Translations under genes and position numbers: made by a program
Shown here: positions 44,356 to 54,052 of the stretch, in pieces
How the letters are laid out: each line of letters opens with the position of its first letter
Numbering within the stretch: position 1 is the first letter of the stretch
From: Agrobacterium larrymoorei
Lineage (GTDB): Bacteria > Pseudomonadota > Alphaproteobacteria > Rhizobiales > Rhizobiaceae
Assembly: GCF_013322225.1 (NCBI RefSeq)
Contig: NZ_JAAMFB010000009.1
Location: 124,001 to 188,000, forward strand
Length of the DNA: 64,000 nucleotides
Direction: 5' to 3'
Notes under the pieces: model-generated
Seen by the model: the letters and a program-made list of their open reading frames with translations, nothing else
What the model was told of the DNA's origin: nothing
Databases searched by the model: none

Positions 44356-46182
44356 TCAGGCACTTCTGGCGATGAAATGGCCCGGATTGATTTCCTCATG
44401 GTGAAGGATCGGCGGCTCGTCTCCGACCTTTCGAACCGGGTTCGGAATGTCGCCTTCGATGAGTGTGCTCTTGCGCTCAACCGTCGGGTCGGCGACCGGC
44501 ACTGCGGAAAGCAGGCGGCGGGTGTAGTCGTGCATCGGCGTCTCGAACACCTGACGGCGGCTGCCCATTTCCATGATCTGGCCAAGATAAAGCACCGCGA
44601 CCCGGTGGCTCATCTTCTCCACCACGGCCATATCATGGCTAATGAACAGATAGGCGAGACCGCGTTCGGCCTGCAAATCCATGAACAGATTGATGATCTG
44701 TGCCTGAATAGAGACATCGAGCGCTGAAAGCGCTTCGTCCGCAATGATGAGCTTCGGATCGGAAGCCAGTGCGCGAGCGATGCAGACACGCTGGCGCTGC
44801 CCGCCGGAAAACTCATGCGGATAGCGGTCAGCATGTTCGGATGACAGGCCGACGCGCTCCAGCAATTCATCCACGCGGCGACGAACGTTCTTGGAGCCAA
44901 GGATGAGGCCATGCGTGTTGATCGGCTCGGCAATCGAAAATCCGACGGTCTTGCGCGGATCGAGCGAGGCAAACGGGTCTTGGAAGATGTACTGCACTTC
45001 CTGCCGGACGCGAAAACGCTCGGAAGCAGACATCAGCGAATAAATCTTGCCATTGAAGGAAATCTCGCCGGATAGCGACTTCTGCAATTGCTGGATCGTG
45101 CGTCCAATGGTCGATTTTCCAGAGCCGGATTCACCTACTAGAGCCAGCGTTTCCCCCGGATGGATATCGAAGCTGACATTCTGGACCGCGCTCAGGCGAT
45201 GTGTTGCCTTGCCGAAAAGGTTCTTGCGAATGTCGAAGCGCACGAAAAGATCGCGTACCGAAAGCAGCGGCGGATCGTCGTAGCGCGCCGTGTGCTGGAT
45301 ACGCTCTTCACCGACCGTCTTCGGTTCGCCATCTTCCAGAACAGTCAGAGGCATGCGCTTGGGGAAATCTTCACCCCTGAGACTGCCGAGTTTCGGTACG
45401 GCAGAGAGAAGCGCGCGGGTGTAGGGATGCTTCGGATTGGCAAAGATTTCGCGAACTGGGCCTTCCTCGACCTTCTTTCCCTTCCACATAACCACGACAT
45501 CATCGGCCATTTCTGCAACGACGCCCATGTCATGGGTGATGAAGACCATTCCCATGCCGAGATCTTTTTGCAGATCGCGCATGATATTGAGGATTTGCGC
45601 TTGTATGGTTACGTCGAGCGCCGTTGTCGGTTCGTCCGCGATCAGCAGCTTCGGGCGGCAGGCCAGTGCCATGGCGATCATCACACGCTGGCGCATGCCG
45701 CCGGACAGCTGGTGCGGATAGCGCTTTAGAAGTGCCTCCGCATCCGGCAGGCGCACCATTTCCAAAAGGCGCTGCGCTTCCGCCATGGCGGCGGTCTTGG
45801 TCAGCTTTTCGTGCAGTTGCAAAACTTCGCAAATCTGGTCGCCAATGGTGAAGACCGGGTTCAGTGACGTCATCGGCTCCTGGAAGATCATTGCGATCTC
45901 CTTGCCGCGAATGGCGCGCATGTCCTTTTGCGAAACCTGCAGCAAATCCTTGCCGTTGAAGGTGATGCTGCCGCTCTCGAAGTTTGCGCCCATCATGTCC
46001 GCCAGTCGCATGACGGAGAGCGAGGTGACGGATTTGCCGGAGCCGGATTCTCCGACAACAGCAACTGTCCTTCCCGGCGCGACGCTGAAGGAAAGATTTT
46101 CCACCACGCGATTGTCACCGAAACGGACCGTCAAATCCAAGACGGAAAGAAGCGGGCTTGAGATATCTGTTGCGTTCGTCAC
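44356..46182 (-). CDS. Fused DppD-DppF ABC ATPase
   Basis: This 608-residue protein carries two complete ATPase domains. First: Walker [11 protein letters not shown] (44-53), signature [15 protein letters not shown], Walker [13 protein letters not shown]. Second: Walker [10 protein letters not shown] near 352, signature [15 protein letters not shown] and Walker [13 protein letters not shown]. Switch histidines (FITHDMG, FISHDMA) are present. The oligopeptide C-terminal region ([13 protein letters not shown]) follows. Unlike the opp operon, the ATPase gene is first here. Divergent from the GntR regulator. Confidence 0.93.
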   Translation of the reverse strand: MTNATDISSPLLSVLDLTVRFGDNRVVENLSFSVAPGRTVAVVGESGSGKSVTSLSVMRLADMMGANFESGSITFNGKDLLQVSQKDMRAIRGKEIAMIFQEPMTSLNPVFTIGDQICEVLQLHEKLTKTAAMAEAQRLLEMVRLPDAEALLKRYPHQLSGGMRQRVMIAMALACRPKLLIADEPTTALDVTIQAQILNIMRDLQKDLGMGMVFITHDMGVVAEMADDVVVMWKGKKVEEGPVREIFANPKHPYTRALLSAVPKLGSLRGEDFPKRMPLTVLEDGEPKTVGEERIQHTARYDDPPLLSVRDLFVRFDIRKNLFGKATHRLSAVQNVSFDIHPGETLALVGESGSGKSTIGRTIQQLQKSLSGEISFNGKIYSLMSASERFRVRQEVQYIFQDPFASLDPRKTVGFSIAEPINTHGLILGSKNVRRRVDELLERVGLSSEHADRYPHEFSGGQRQRVCIARALASDPKLIIADEALSALDVSIQAQIINLFMDLQAERGLAYLFISHDMAVVEKMSHRVAVLYLGQIMEMGSRRQVFETPMHDYTRRLLSAVPVADPTVERKSTLIEGDIPNPVRKVGDEPPILHHEEINPGHFIARSA

Positions 46183-46500
46183 GGTTTGATCTCTACTTTA
46201 GAAGGGTATGCCGAAGAGACGCGGCAAATATGTCCGAAAAAATTGTCAGGCCCGACTGCGGAATAATGCCCCTAATTATTTCGGTGAGGTCTTTCTAACA
46301 TAAACGACAATGTTATCCATATTGTTGATCAATATTTTTTGTTGCGCTCTACAATAATCTTTTCAAGGCGCAAAGGGATTCGGCATCTACCCGGCAGCTC
46401 TAACATTTTGCTCGTTCAGCTTGTCCTTACGTTGTATGGCGAGGCATGGTGATCCTGTAGGGAATCAAATGCTTTGGCAAAGCCCGAGCGGGGAAATCGA
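46183..46500. other. Divergent control region, peptide ABC operon / GntR gene
   Basis: No coding frame. AT-rich centre with an inverted repeat ATATTG-TTGAT-CAATAT at 46319-46335, which is a plausible operator for the neighbouring GntR-FCD regulator acting on both directions. The regulator's ribosome site is GGGGAAATC at 46489-46497. No exact sigma-70 pair was recognised. Confidence 0.55.
46319..46335. promoter_or_regulatory. Inverted repeat, candidate GntR operator
   Basis: ATATTG and CAATAT are perfect 6-bp arms separated by 5 bases, 137 bases upstream of the dppDF start and 166 upstream of the GntR start, within an AT-rich stretch. Assignment to the adjacent regulator is by position only. 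Confidence 0.35.
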
Positions 46501-47202
46501 ATGAAGCAGGCTAAACTCGCAAAAACCAATGTCGCCCAATCGGCGACCGGTCAGGAAACGACACTGACGCTGGCTGAAGCGACTGCCGCCGGTATTCGTG
46601 AACGCGTCGTTTCCGGTGTTCTGCCGCCCGGTAGTCATTTGTCCGAAGTAGCGTTATGCGAGGAATTGCAGATTTCTCGCAATACTTTGCGAGAAGTCTT
46701 TCGTCTTTTGACGAAAGAGGGTGTTCTGCGACACGAGGCCAATCGCGGCGTATTTGTATCGACGCCGAGCATATCCACGATCATGGATATCTATCGGGTG
46801 CGGCGTGTCATCGAATGTCCAGCCATAGCCGGAGCGCATGCAAGCCATCCCAGCGTCAAAAAGATGCGCGCGGCGGTCGAAGATGCGAACGCATTTCGTA
46901 GCGCCGGAGAATGGCTGCGTGTGGGAAGCGCCGATATCGCCTTCCATTTGGCAATCGTTGAGTTGGCCGATAGCCCCCGTCTATCGGCGTTTTACGCGCA
47001 GGTGTCTTTGGAGTTGCGCCTCGTGTTCGGTCTGCTTCGTGACCCTGAATATTTGCATGGTCCCTTTATAGAGCAGAATGCGGCTATTCTTGCTCATCTG
47101 GAAAATGGGCAGCCATCGGAAGCCGCCCGACTTTTGGAAGATTATTTACTACGTGCAGAACGATTTATTCTCGCTGCCTATTCGCGGGTGACAAAAGCAT
47201 AA
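46501..47202 (+). CDS. GntR-family (FCD) transcriptional regulator
   Basis: This 233-residue regulator has a winged helix near residues 30-90 (IRERVVSGVLPPGSHLSEVAL, ISRNTLREVFRLLTKEGVL) and an all-helical FCD effector domain (YRVRRVIECPAIAGAH; DIAFHLAIVELADSPRL) with the Asp/His ligands that bind metal in this family. ATG 46501 follows GGGGAAATC. A TTG nine codons upstream is less likely. It is divergent from the peptide ABC operon and probably controls it. Confidence 0.88.
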   Translation: MKQAKLAKTNVAQSATGQETTLTLAEATAAGIRERVVSGVLPPGSHLSEVALCEELQISRNTLREVFRLLTKEGVLRHEANRGVFVSTPSISTIMDIYRVRRVIECPAIAGAHASHPSVKKMRAAVEDANAFRSAGEWLRVGSADIAFHLAIVELADSPRLSAFYAQVSLELRLVFGLLRDPEYLHGPFIEQNAAILAHLENGQPSEAARLLEDYLLRAERFILAAYSRVTKA

Positions 47203-47285
47203 CATCCGGTAGAAACCTGTCTGGCAGCTAATCCGCTTTGGTCATCTTGGTGTCTCAAGAAAAAATGACGGATAAGAAGTTGAAT

Positions 47286-47299
47286 TAGTAATTACTAAA
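47286..47299. promoter_or_regulatory. Perfect 14-bp palindrome upstream of the c-di-GMP gene
   Basis: TTAGTAATTACTAA is fully self-complementary and ends 56 bases before the start of the GGDEF-EAL gene. It may be an operator; no regulator can be assigned. Confidence 0.35.
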
Positions 47300-47355
47300 T
47301 TTAAGGATACTAATGGTATTGATCGAAACGTTATTGTTATCGGGGGTGCTTAGCA

Positions 47356-49689
47356 TTGTTCGCCGTGTTTGAATGTGTTGCAGTACAACATGATCGCCGG
47401 ATAGTGGTGCTGGCAGGAGTTATTATTCTGCTGGGGATGCTGTCCTGCTTTAACCTCATGCTGCGGGCCGAGGATAGCCCGCCGAAACGACGGCCATACT
47501 GGCTGGCAATCGGGGCCTTCGCGTCCGGTCTTAGCGTGTGGGGTACACATTTCATCGCGATGCTTGCATACCAGGGCAGCGTGCCGATTGGTTTCGATTT
47601 CCCTTTCACGGCAGTTTCGGCACTTATAGCCGTTCTCGGTTTTTGGATATGCCTTACTGTTCATTCTGAAACGGTCAAATCTCCGGCTGTAGCAGGTGCC
47701 ATTGTTACGCTAACCGTTGCTGCCATGCATTTTATGGGGATGCAGGGCATGCAGGTTGCCGCGACCGTAAGGTATGAGTGGACGCCTATTCTGGTGGGAA
47801 CGGTGGTTGCTGCCGCGCTATTTTCGGCGTCGTTCTGGCAGTTCGGGCGTTCGCAGGGCTGGCGGCGCGTAACGTCGTCATCGTTTTTTGCTATAATAGG
47901 TGTTCTGGCGCTGCATTTCACAGCAATGTCATCAACCATCCTTTTGCCCGATCCCGGCCTGCAAGGCCCCAGCACTGGTGGGTCTGACCGAATGTTACTG
48001 GTCGTGGCAATCAGTGGCGTCACTTTCGCTATTCTTGCGATTACCGCTGCCGCCGCCCTTATCGACCGATATCTCGTCGATCTCAAGGGTTTGGTAGATG
48101 CAACCTTGAACGGTATCGCCGTGGTGCGGGACGGTTATATCGTTGAGGTCAATACTCGCTTTGCGGATCTCTTCGAAGATCAGGACACGAGTTTCATCGG
48201 ACGTAAGGTGGAAGAGTTTCTCCTTGCCGAAGACGGTTTGCCTGCGGACTTGCCGAGAATTGCCGCAGTGGAAGCAATGCCGAAGGTTGGCGACAAAACA
48301 CGGCATTTCGAGCTTGCCGTTCGTACCATCGAGTATCGTGGACGCCCCTCGCAGGTCCTTGCCGTGCGAGATCTAACCGAAAAGCGGCGTGCGCAAAGAC
48401 AAATCGAATATCTTGCGCGCTATGACATCCTGACCGGGCTCGCCAACCGTTCGCTGTTCCATGAGCGCTTGAGCATGCAGATATCCAAGTTGAATGCGGG
48501 GGAGGGGTTTGCGCTACTGGCGCTCGATCTTGACCGGTTCAAAACGGTGAATGACCTTTTCGGCCATGCTGAAGGCGACCGCGTGCTGAAGGATGTCGCC
48601 TGTATTCTCAGGGACTGCGTTCGCCCCGGTGATCTTGTGGCGCGGCTGGGTGGTGATGAATTTGCGATCATGACGTCCAGCGGAACGTCCCGTGACGATG
48701 CCAAGGAGTTGGGTGAGCGCATTCTTTCCGGATTTCGTCTCAAGATGGACGCTGTCAGCGATCCGACCGCTGTGGGCGTGACCATTGGCATCGCCAATTT
48801 TCCAACAGACGGTGACGACAACGAGACACTGATGCACGCCGCAGACATGGCGCTTTATCGCGCAAAGCTGAATGGCCGTGGCGTCGTTGCCTTTTATGAT
48901 CCCGTTATGGATCAGGAAACCCGCGAACGCCGCCGCCTCGAATCTGATTTGCGGCAGGCTATCAGCCGAAACGAACTGGAGCTGCTCTATCAACCCGTCC
49001 ATTCGGTAGAAACAGGGGCTCTGGCAGGTTACGAAGCACTTGTGCGCTGGCGTCACTCCACGCGCGGATCCGTGCCGCCAGACGTTTTCATTCCCATCGC
49101 GGAAGAGACCGGTTTCATCATTGCGCTGGGCGAATGGATACTGAACGAAGCCTGCTCGGCAGCGGTAAATTGGGAGCCGCACCTCAGGATTGCCGTGAAT
49201 ATCTCGCCGGTTCAGTTTTCAGTGAATAGTCTCGTCTACACGATCTGCTCCACGCTTGAAAAAACCGGGCTGTCTCCGAAACGTCTGGAGTTGGAAGTCA
49301 CCGAATCCGCGTTGCTGAAGGATAGAATGTCCACCCTTGCAACGATGCGTCAGCTGAAGGCGCTCGGAATAACGATTGTCATGGACGATTTCGGCACGGG
49401 CTATTCTTCCTTGAGCAATCTGCGAAGCTTCCCCTTCGACAAGATCAAGATCGACCGAAGCTTCATTGCCGCCATGAAAGAGGATGAGAACGCACATTCC
49501 ATCGTCCGCGCCATCATCGGCCTCGGCCGCAGTCTCGACCTTCCTGTCACCGCAGAGGGTATCGAGACTGACAGTCAGTATCGCATGGTCATGGACGAAG
49601 GCTGCACGCAAGCTCAGGGCTACCTGTTCGGAAAGCCTTGCTCGCTCGTTCAGCAAAAGCGTTTGGTGGGGGAAGCGGTCTCTAGCTGA
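47356..49689 (+). CDS. MHYT-PAS-GGDEF-EAL cyclic-di-GMP signalling protein
   Basis: This 777-residue membrane protein begins with an MHYT sensor of seven hydrophobic segments (residues 15-235) containing three repeats: THFIAML, MHFMGMQ and LHFTAMS, thought to bind metal or a diatomic ligand. A PAS domain (about 240-345), a GGDEF domain with intact active site RLGGDEF (near 431) and an EAL domain with YEALVRW (near 560), DDFGTGYSS, KIDRSF and AEGIE follow. All catalytic residues for both cyclase and phosphodiesterase are present, so activity could go either way. The start is TTG 47356, preceded by GGGGGTG. A single gene closed by a terminator. Confidence 0.92.
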   Translation: MFAVFECVAVQHDRRIVVLAGVIILLGMLSCFNLMLRAEDSPPKRRPYWLAIGAFASGLSVWGTHFIAMLAYQGSVPIGFDFPFTAVSALIAVLGFWICLTVHSETVKSPAVAGAIVTLTVAAMHFMGMQGMQVAATVRYEWTPILVGTVVAAALFSASFWQFGRSQGWRRVTSSSFFAIIGVLALHFTAMSSTILLPDPGLQGPSTGGSDRMLLVVAISGVTFAILAITAAAALIDRYLVDLKGLVDATLNGIAVVRDGYIVEVNTRFADLFEDQDTSFIGRKVEEFLLAEDGLPADLPRIAAVEAMPKVGDKTRHFELAVRTIEYRGRPSQVLAVRDLTEKRRAQRQIEYLARYDILTGLANRSLFHERLSMQISKLNAGEGFALLALDLDRFKTVNDLFGHAEGDRVLKDVACILRDCVRPGDLVARLGGDEFAIMTSSGTSRDDAKELGERILSGFRLKMDAVSDPTAVGVTIGIANFPTDGDDNETLMHAADMALYRAKLNGRGVVAFYDPVMDQETRERRRLESDLRQAISRNELELLYQPVHSVETGALAGYEALVRWRHSTRGSVPPDVFIPIAEETGFIIALGEWILNEACSAAVNWEPHLRIAVNISPVQFSVNSLVYTICSTLEKTGLSPKRLELEVTESALLKDRMSTLATMRQLKALGITIVMDDFGTGYSSLSNLRSFPFDKIKIDRSFIAAMKEDENAHSIVRAIIGLGRSLDLPVTAEGIETDSQYRMVMDEGCTQAQGYLFGKPCSLVQQKRLVGEAVSS

Positions 49690-49782
49690 CTTCCTGGTTT
49701 CAAGACTTGTCATCAAGACTGCGCTCGTGTTCCCGCAGTATCGTTGGACATCGTTAAGATGCCATCTAATTAGATCATGTTG

Positions 49783-49804
49783 GCTGCGCCGTGCGCAGCT
49801 TTTT
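49783..49804 (+). terminator. Rho-independent terminator of the c-di-GMP gene
   Basis: GCTGCGC (49783-49789), loop CGT, GCGCAGC (49793-49799), then TTTTT. It lies 94 bases after the stop. Just upstream is a perfect 12-bp palindrome ATCTAATTAGAT (49764-49775) of unknown meaning. Confidence 0.8.
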
Positions 49805-49887
49805 GCTTAATTTTTAGCCCGCGTCGGCAACTGTCGTGAAAATGCAGCGTCATTCGACTTGGCACGCAGATTGCATTTCACGCTTGT

Positions 49888-50597
49888 ATGCAAGACAGAA
49901 ACGCGGAACACGCTCTTCACAACTCTATCGAAACGTCGGTCATCTCGGGCATCCTATCCGCACGAATCAAGCCGGGCGCTCGATTGGCGAGACCGAACTG
50001 GCGGTGCTATTCGGTGTTTCGCGGACTTTGATCCGGGAAGCGATGCTGAAGTTGCAGGGCAGAGGCATCGTCACTGTCAAGCCGAGACGCGGATGGTACG
50101 TGGTCGAGCCTTCGGCAGAGGAGGCTATGAAGGTTTACTCCGCGCGTCGTGTCATCGAATTCGGGCTGTTACGCAACATGTCTGTTCTTTCCGACGCAGG
50201 ACGCGCCATCCTTGAAGAACACCTCGCCGAAGAAAAGCGGTCAATGGCGGAGGGCGACAGGCAGCGCTTGACTGTCTTGATGGGTGATTTTCACATTCGC
50301 ATTGCCGAGATCGCAGGCAACGAGATCATCGTGGAAACACTGCGAAACCTTACCGCCCGCACCGTTCTTATTTCGATGCTCTACCAGTCCGACTTCCACG
50401 CCGCCCAGTCGCATGAAGGTCATTGCCGAATATTCGAGGCAATGGTGGCTGGTGATTTCAAAAGCGCCGCCGAATTCGCGATCCTGCATCTCGACGAGGT
50501 TGAAACCGGCCTTGATCTTTCCCGTCCGCTCGATCCGCTGGCGGACCTTCGTAACTCTCTTTCTCTACCTTCCATCACCTCACTTGAAAGGACGTAA
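49888..50597 (+). pseudogene. GntR-family (FCD) regulator with a -1 frameshift in the DNA-binding domain
   Basis: The frame from ATG 49888 gives a normal GntR N-terminus (HNSIETSVISGILSARIKPGARL), then leaves the family at about 49984 and stops near 50028. From the same point the neighbouring frame continues exactly with GETELAVLFGVSRTLIREAML and the FCD domain to 50597. One missing G in ATTGGCG (expected ATTGGGCG) explains it. With the base restored, a protein of about 236 residues results. It lies 1 base before the amino acid transporter gene, so it would be its regulator. Either a real inactivating mutation or a sequencing error. Confidence 0.8.
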
Positions 50598-50598
50598 T

Positions 50599-51384
50599 AT
50601 GTTGAACAGACGCTTATTTCTGACCATTGCCACGCTTGCGGCGGGCCTCAATTTTTCCGCTCCGTCTTTTGCGGACGCGCTTTCGGATATTTCCAGCCGT
50701 GGAACAATCCGTGTGGCTGTCCCTCAGGACTTTCCACCTTTTGGTAGCGTCAGTGCCGATATGACCCCACAGGGTTACGATATCGATGTTGCGAACCTGA
50801 TCGGTGAAAAGCTTGGCGTGAAGGTCGAGCTTGTGCCCGTGACGAGCGCGAACCGCATCCCCTATCTCCAGACAAACAAGGTCGATCTGGTTATTTCCAG
50901 CCTGGGCAAAAACCCGGATCGTGAAAAGGTGATTGACTTCACGATTGCCTACGCGCCGTTTTTCAACGGCGTGTTCGCTCCTGCAGACGTTGCCGTTACC
51001 AAAGCGGAAGATCTGGCCGGAAAGACCGTCGGCGTCACCAGAGGAGCGGTCGAAGATCTGGAATTGACCAAGGTTGCCCCGACGGACACGACAATCAAGC
51101 GGTATGAAGACAATAACGGAACGATCTCGGCTTTCCTGTCGGGGCAGGTAGAGGCCGTTGCCACAGGTAACGTCGTCGCCGCCGCTATTCTTGAGAGAAA
51201 CCCGCCGAAGCGGCCTGAAATGAAGTTCCTGATCAAGAACTCCCCTTGCTACATTGGCCTCAACAAAAACGAGCCTGCTTTGCTGAAGAAAGTCGACGAT
51301 ATCATCGAAGCGGCGAAAGCCGATGGTTCGCTGAACCAGATCGCCCAAAAGTGGTTGAAGACCGATCTTCCTAAGGACCTTTAA
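50599..51384 (+). CDS. Polar amino acid ABC transporter substrate-binding protein
   Basis: This 261-residue family-3 binding protein (SBP_bac_3) has a signal peptide ending near residue 26 (LFLTIATLAAGLNFSAPSFA). Lobe signatures are GTIRVAVPQDFPPFG (36-50), GYDIDVANLIGEKLGVKVEL, TSANRIPYLQTNKVDLVI (ligand Arg) and LAGKTVGVTRGAVED. ATG 50599 follows AAAGGACG, just behind the regulator stop. The exact amino acid is not predictable. Confidence 0.9.
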   Translation: MLNRRLFLTIATLAAGLNFSAPSFADALSDISSRGTIRVAVPQDFPPFGSVSADMTPQGYDIDVANLIGEKLGVKVELVPVTSANRIPYLQTNKVDLVISSLGKNPDREKVIDFTIAYAPFFNGVFAPADVAVTKAEDLAGKTVGVTRGAVEDLELTKVAPTDTTIKRYEDNNGTISAFLSGQVEAVATGNVVAAAILERNPPKRPEMKFLIKNSPCYIGLNKNEPALLKKVDDIIEAAKADGSLNQIAQKWLKTDLPKDL

Positions 51385-51400
51385 ACCAGTTCGCCGTGCC

Positions 51401-51425
51401 TTGCCGCATTCCCTTGATGCGGCAG
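51401..51425 (+). promoter_or_regulatory. Intercistronic hairpin after the amino acid-binding protein gene
   Basis: TTGCCGCAT (51401-51409) pairs with ATGCGGCAG (51417-51425) with one G-U pair and a 7-base loop. It is 17 bases after the stop and no U-run follows. Confidence 0.5.
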
Positions 51426-51453
51426 GGTAAAGGTCGTCAGGGGAGAATTTGTT

Positions 51454-52125
51454 TTGAATTACACCTTTGAATTCGGATGGCTTGCCGAATATTACCCGCA
51501 AATTTTAAAAGGCATTGTGATCACGCTTCAGTTGATCGCAGTCGGCGGCGTTATCGGCATCGCTCTTGGTACGGTATGCGCCTGGACCCGAGCGCTCGGC
51601 CCCCGCTGGGCAAAGCCCATCGTCGCAACTTATGTCGAGCTTATTCGCAACACACCGTTTTTGATCCAGCTATTTTTCATATTTTTCGGATTGCCATCGC
51701 TTGGTTTGCAAATGTCGGAACTAACCGCAGCGAACATAGCGATGATCATAAATCTCGGTGCCTACAGTTGTGAGATCATCCGAGCCGGTATCCAGGCAAC
51801 GCCGAAAGGACAATTCGAAGCAGGTGCAAGCCTGGCGATGAGCCGTTTCGAAACTTTTCGGCACGTGGTCCTTGTGCCGTCGCTTCAGCGCATCTGGCCA
51901 GCCCTATCGTCTCAGGTCGTCATCGTCATGCTGGGATCTTCAGTCGTATCGCAAATTGCGGCCGAAGACCTGACGTTTGCCGCTAATTTCATTCAGTCGC
52001 GAACGTTCCGGGCTTTCGAGGCCTATGCCGTGTCGACTGTTATCTACCTGTTTCTGGCGGTCCTGCTGCGCTGGGTTCTTACTCAGGTCGGTAACATGAT
52101 TTTTCCACGGAGGGCGTCGCGATGA
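51454..52125 (+). CDS. Amino acid ABC transporter permease 1
   Basis: This 223-residue HisM/GlnP-type permease has five to six hydrophobic segments. The family hallmark ELIRNTPFLIQLFFIFFG (about 66-83) and the EAA loop (QATPKGQFEAGASLAMSRFE) near 110-130 are present. TTG start 51454 has a strong GGGGAGAA site. Its stop overlaps the next ATG (ATGA). Confidence 0.9.
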   Translation: MNYTFEFGWLAEYYPQILKGIVITLQLIAVGGVIGIALGTVCAWTRALGPRWAKPIVATYVELIRNTPFLIQLFFIFFGLPSLGLQMSELTAANIAMIINLGAYSCEIIRAGIQATPKGQFEAGASLAMSRFETFRHVVLVPSLQRIWPALSSQVVIVMLGSSVVSQIAAEDLTFAANFIQSRTFRAFEAYAVSTVIYLFLAVLLRWVLTQVGNMIFPRRASR

Positions 52126-52781
52126 TCGAGTTTACCACTTGGGATATCCTCAGAAATCTTCTGCTGGCGGCGCGGTGGACTATCCTTCTGTCGCTCGTCT
52201 CCTTTGTGGGCGGTGCGATCATTGCTCTCGGCCTTTTGTTTTTGCGCATTTCAAAGAAAAAGTCGCTTCGCGTATTCGTCAAATACTATGTCGAGGTGTT
52301 TCAGGGTACGCCGCTGCTGATGCAGCTCTTCATGGTGTTCTTCGGCCTTGGTCTCTTCGGGGTAAACGTTGCAGCCTGGTTAGCTGCCGGGTTCACGCTG
52401 ATCCTCTGGGCGGCTGCGTTTCTGACTGAAATCTGGCGCGGTTGCGTGGAGTCGATTGCGAAGGGCCAGTGGGAAGCGTCCTCCAGTCTCGCTATGGGTC
52501 GTTTCCAGCAAATGCGCCACATCATCCTTCCGCAAGCGCTGCGTGTCGCCGTTCCGCCCACGGTTGGGTTTTCGGTCCAGGTGATAAAAGGCACTGCCGT
52601 CACCTCCATCATCGGATTTGTAGAGCTATCGAAGGCCGGGACGGTCGTGACCAATGCCACCTTCCAACCATTCACTGTCTACGGGCTCGTCGCCCTGATC
52701 TACTTTGCGCTGTGCTGGCCTCTCTCGAAAAGCAGCCAGATGCTTGAAAGGAAACTCAATGTCGCTCATCGAAATCACTGA
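52122..52781 (+). CDS. Amino acid ABC transporter permease 2
   Basis: This 219-residue partner permease of the same family has VEVFQGTPLLMQLFMVFFG near residues 57-75 and an EAA loop ESIAKGQWEASSSLAMGRFQ near 108-127. It overlaps the first permease by 4 bases and the ATPase gene by 23 bases. The two permeases probably form a heterodimer. Confidence 0.9.
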   Translation: MIEFTTWDILRNLLLAARWTILLSLVSFVGGAIIALGLLFLRISKKKSLRVFVKYYVEVFQGTPLLMQLFMVFFGLGLFGVNVAAWLAAGFTLILWAAAFLTEIWRGCVESIAKGQWEASSSLAMGRFQQMRHIILPQALRVAVPPTVGFSVQVIKGTAVTSIIGFVELSKAGTVVTNATFQPFTVYGLVALIYFALCWPLSKSSQMLERKLNVAHRNH

Positions 52782-53484
52782 AGTTCGCAAGAGCTACGGC
52801 GCCAACGAAGTGTTGAAGGGCATCAATCTCGATATCGAGCCGGGCGAAGTCATTGCGATCATCGGCAAGAGCGGTTCGGGAAAATCCACTCTGCTCCGCT
52901 GCATCAACGGCCTCGAACAGATTTCGGACGGCAGCATCTCGGTCGCCGGTGCGCAACTGCTCGATGACGACCTTCACCTCAAGGCACTTCGCCTGAAGGT
53001 CGGAATGATTTTCCAGCAATTCAATCTGTTTCCGCATCTCACCGTGGGCGGAAATGTAATCGTGTCTCAAACGGTCGTGAAAAAGACGCCGAAGGCAGAA
53101 GCGGAAGTCGTGGCCCGCAAGATGCTTGAGCGTGTCGGGCTCGCTCACAAATTCGATGCTTATCCCGACGAACTTTCCGGAGGTCAACAGCAGCGTGTGG
53201 CAATCGCCCGCGCTCTGGCCATGCAACCCATGGCGCTGTTGTGTGATGAGATCACCTCGGCACTTGATCCCGAACTGGTGGCAGAGGTGCTATCGGTTGT
53301 GAGGGAATTGGCGTCAGAGGGAATGACCTTGGTCATGGTCACCCACGAAATGAAGTTTGCGCGCGATGTATGCTCGCGAGTGGTCTTCATGCACGAGGGA
53401 AAAGTCCATGAAATCGGGCCGCCCGGGAGTGTTTTCGCTAATCCGCAGACCCAGGAGTTGAAACAGTTTCTGGGTGTTCTTTAA
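52759..53484 (+). CDS. Amino acid ABC transporter ATP-binding protein
   Basis: This 241-residue GlnQ/HisP-class ATPase has Walker A GKSGSGKST near 35, signature LSGGQQQRVAIARAL near 138, Walker B ALLCDEITSALDPE near 158 and switch His (MVTHEMKFA). ATG 52759, after GAAAGGAAAC, overlaps the permease end. The upstream in-frame start lies in the permease frame. Last gene of the operon. Confidence 0.92.
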   Translation: MSLIEITEVRKSYGANEVLKGINLDIEPGEVIAIIGKSGSGKSTLLRCINGLEQISDGSISVAGAQLLDDDLHLKALRLKVGMIFQQFNLFPHLTVGGNVIVSQTVVKKTPKAEAEVVARKMLERVGLAHKFDAYPDELSGGQQQRVAIARALAMQPMALLCDEITSALDPELVAEVLSVVRELASEGMTLVMVTHEMKFARDVCSRVVFMHEGKVHEIGPPGSVFANPQTQELKQFLGVL

Positions 53485-53494
53485 TCGACAATGA

Positions 53495-53520
53495 ACTGGC
53501 CCTCATTTTTAGGGGCCAGT
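53495..53520. terminator. Bidirectional terminator-like hairpin
   Basis: ACTGGCCC (53495-53502) and GGGCCAGT (53513-53520) form a perfect 8-bp stem around CTCATTTTTA-type loop sequence, between the converging ATPase stop (53484) and UPF0303 stop (53530). No long U-run on either side. Confidence 0.6.
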
Positions 53521-53529
53521 ATTGCAGCG

Positions 53530-54000
53530 TCAGTTATACATCTCGGAAAGAACGGTGGTAATCAGCCTGTGGTCTTCGACGTCAGGCACGCCGCTGACGC
53601 CAATTGTGTCGATGAGTGTGCCGCCTTTTAAGATGATCGGAAAGCCGCCTCCGCTTGCGACATAATCTTCTGCAGGAATACGGAAGCGAGCATTGAGATC
53701 GTAGCCGTCGCGTTCCGACTCCAGGCGGATAAGCAGCGAGCTTTTGTGAAAGCGGTGCGCCACGGCGCATTTGCGGCGGGTCCAGTCAAAATTATCGATC
53801 GTCGAACCCGAAATCAGGCTGGCGAACACGACATCCGTGCCGTGACGAACTTCGATTGCGACGGGCATGGCTTTCGAGGCCGCGACTTGCCGGATACGGC
53901 TACCGATCTCCCACGCAACATCGTAGTTGAACTTCGTCAACCGCAGCCGCTCCTGTTCCGCGACCAGCTCGGCAATCGTTGGTTCGACTATGGTCATCAA
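53530..54000 (-). CDS. UPF0303 / HbpS-like heme-degrading-domain family protein
   Basis: This 156-residue cytosolic protein belongs to the UPF0303 branch of the HbpS/GlcG fold. Blocks include FNYDVAWEIGSRIRQVA, AIEVRHGTDVVFASLISG and the conserved C-terminal GGGFPIILKGGTLIDTIGVSG. The family is widespread and mostly uncharacterised. Relatives bind heme or cobalamin, but no heme ligand can be assigned here. Convergent with the amino acid operon. An ATG one codon in is equally possible. Confidence 0.85.
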   Translation of the reverse strand: MMTIVEPTIAELVAEQERLRLTKFNYDVAWEIGSRIRQVAASKAMPVAIEVRHGTDVVFASLISGSTIDNFDWTRRKCAVAHRFHKSSLLIRLESERDGYDLNARFRIPAEDYVASGGGFPIILKGGTLIDTIGVSGVPDVEDHRLITTVLSEMYN

Positions 54001-54052
54001 TCAGTTCCCTACTGGCTCGGACCAACTGCTGGATACAGTCCAGCCAAGCCAG

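Noticed and set aside
49884-49893. TTGTATGCAA as a GntR half-palindrome
   Set aside because: One mismatch in a short site that overlaps the start codon; too weak to call.
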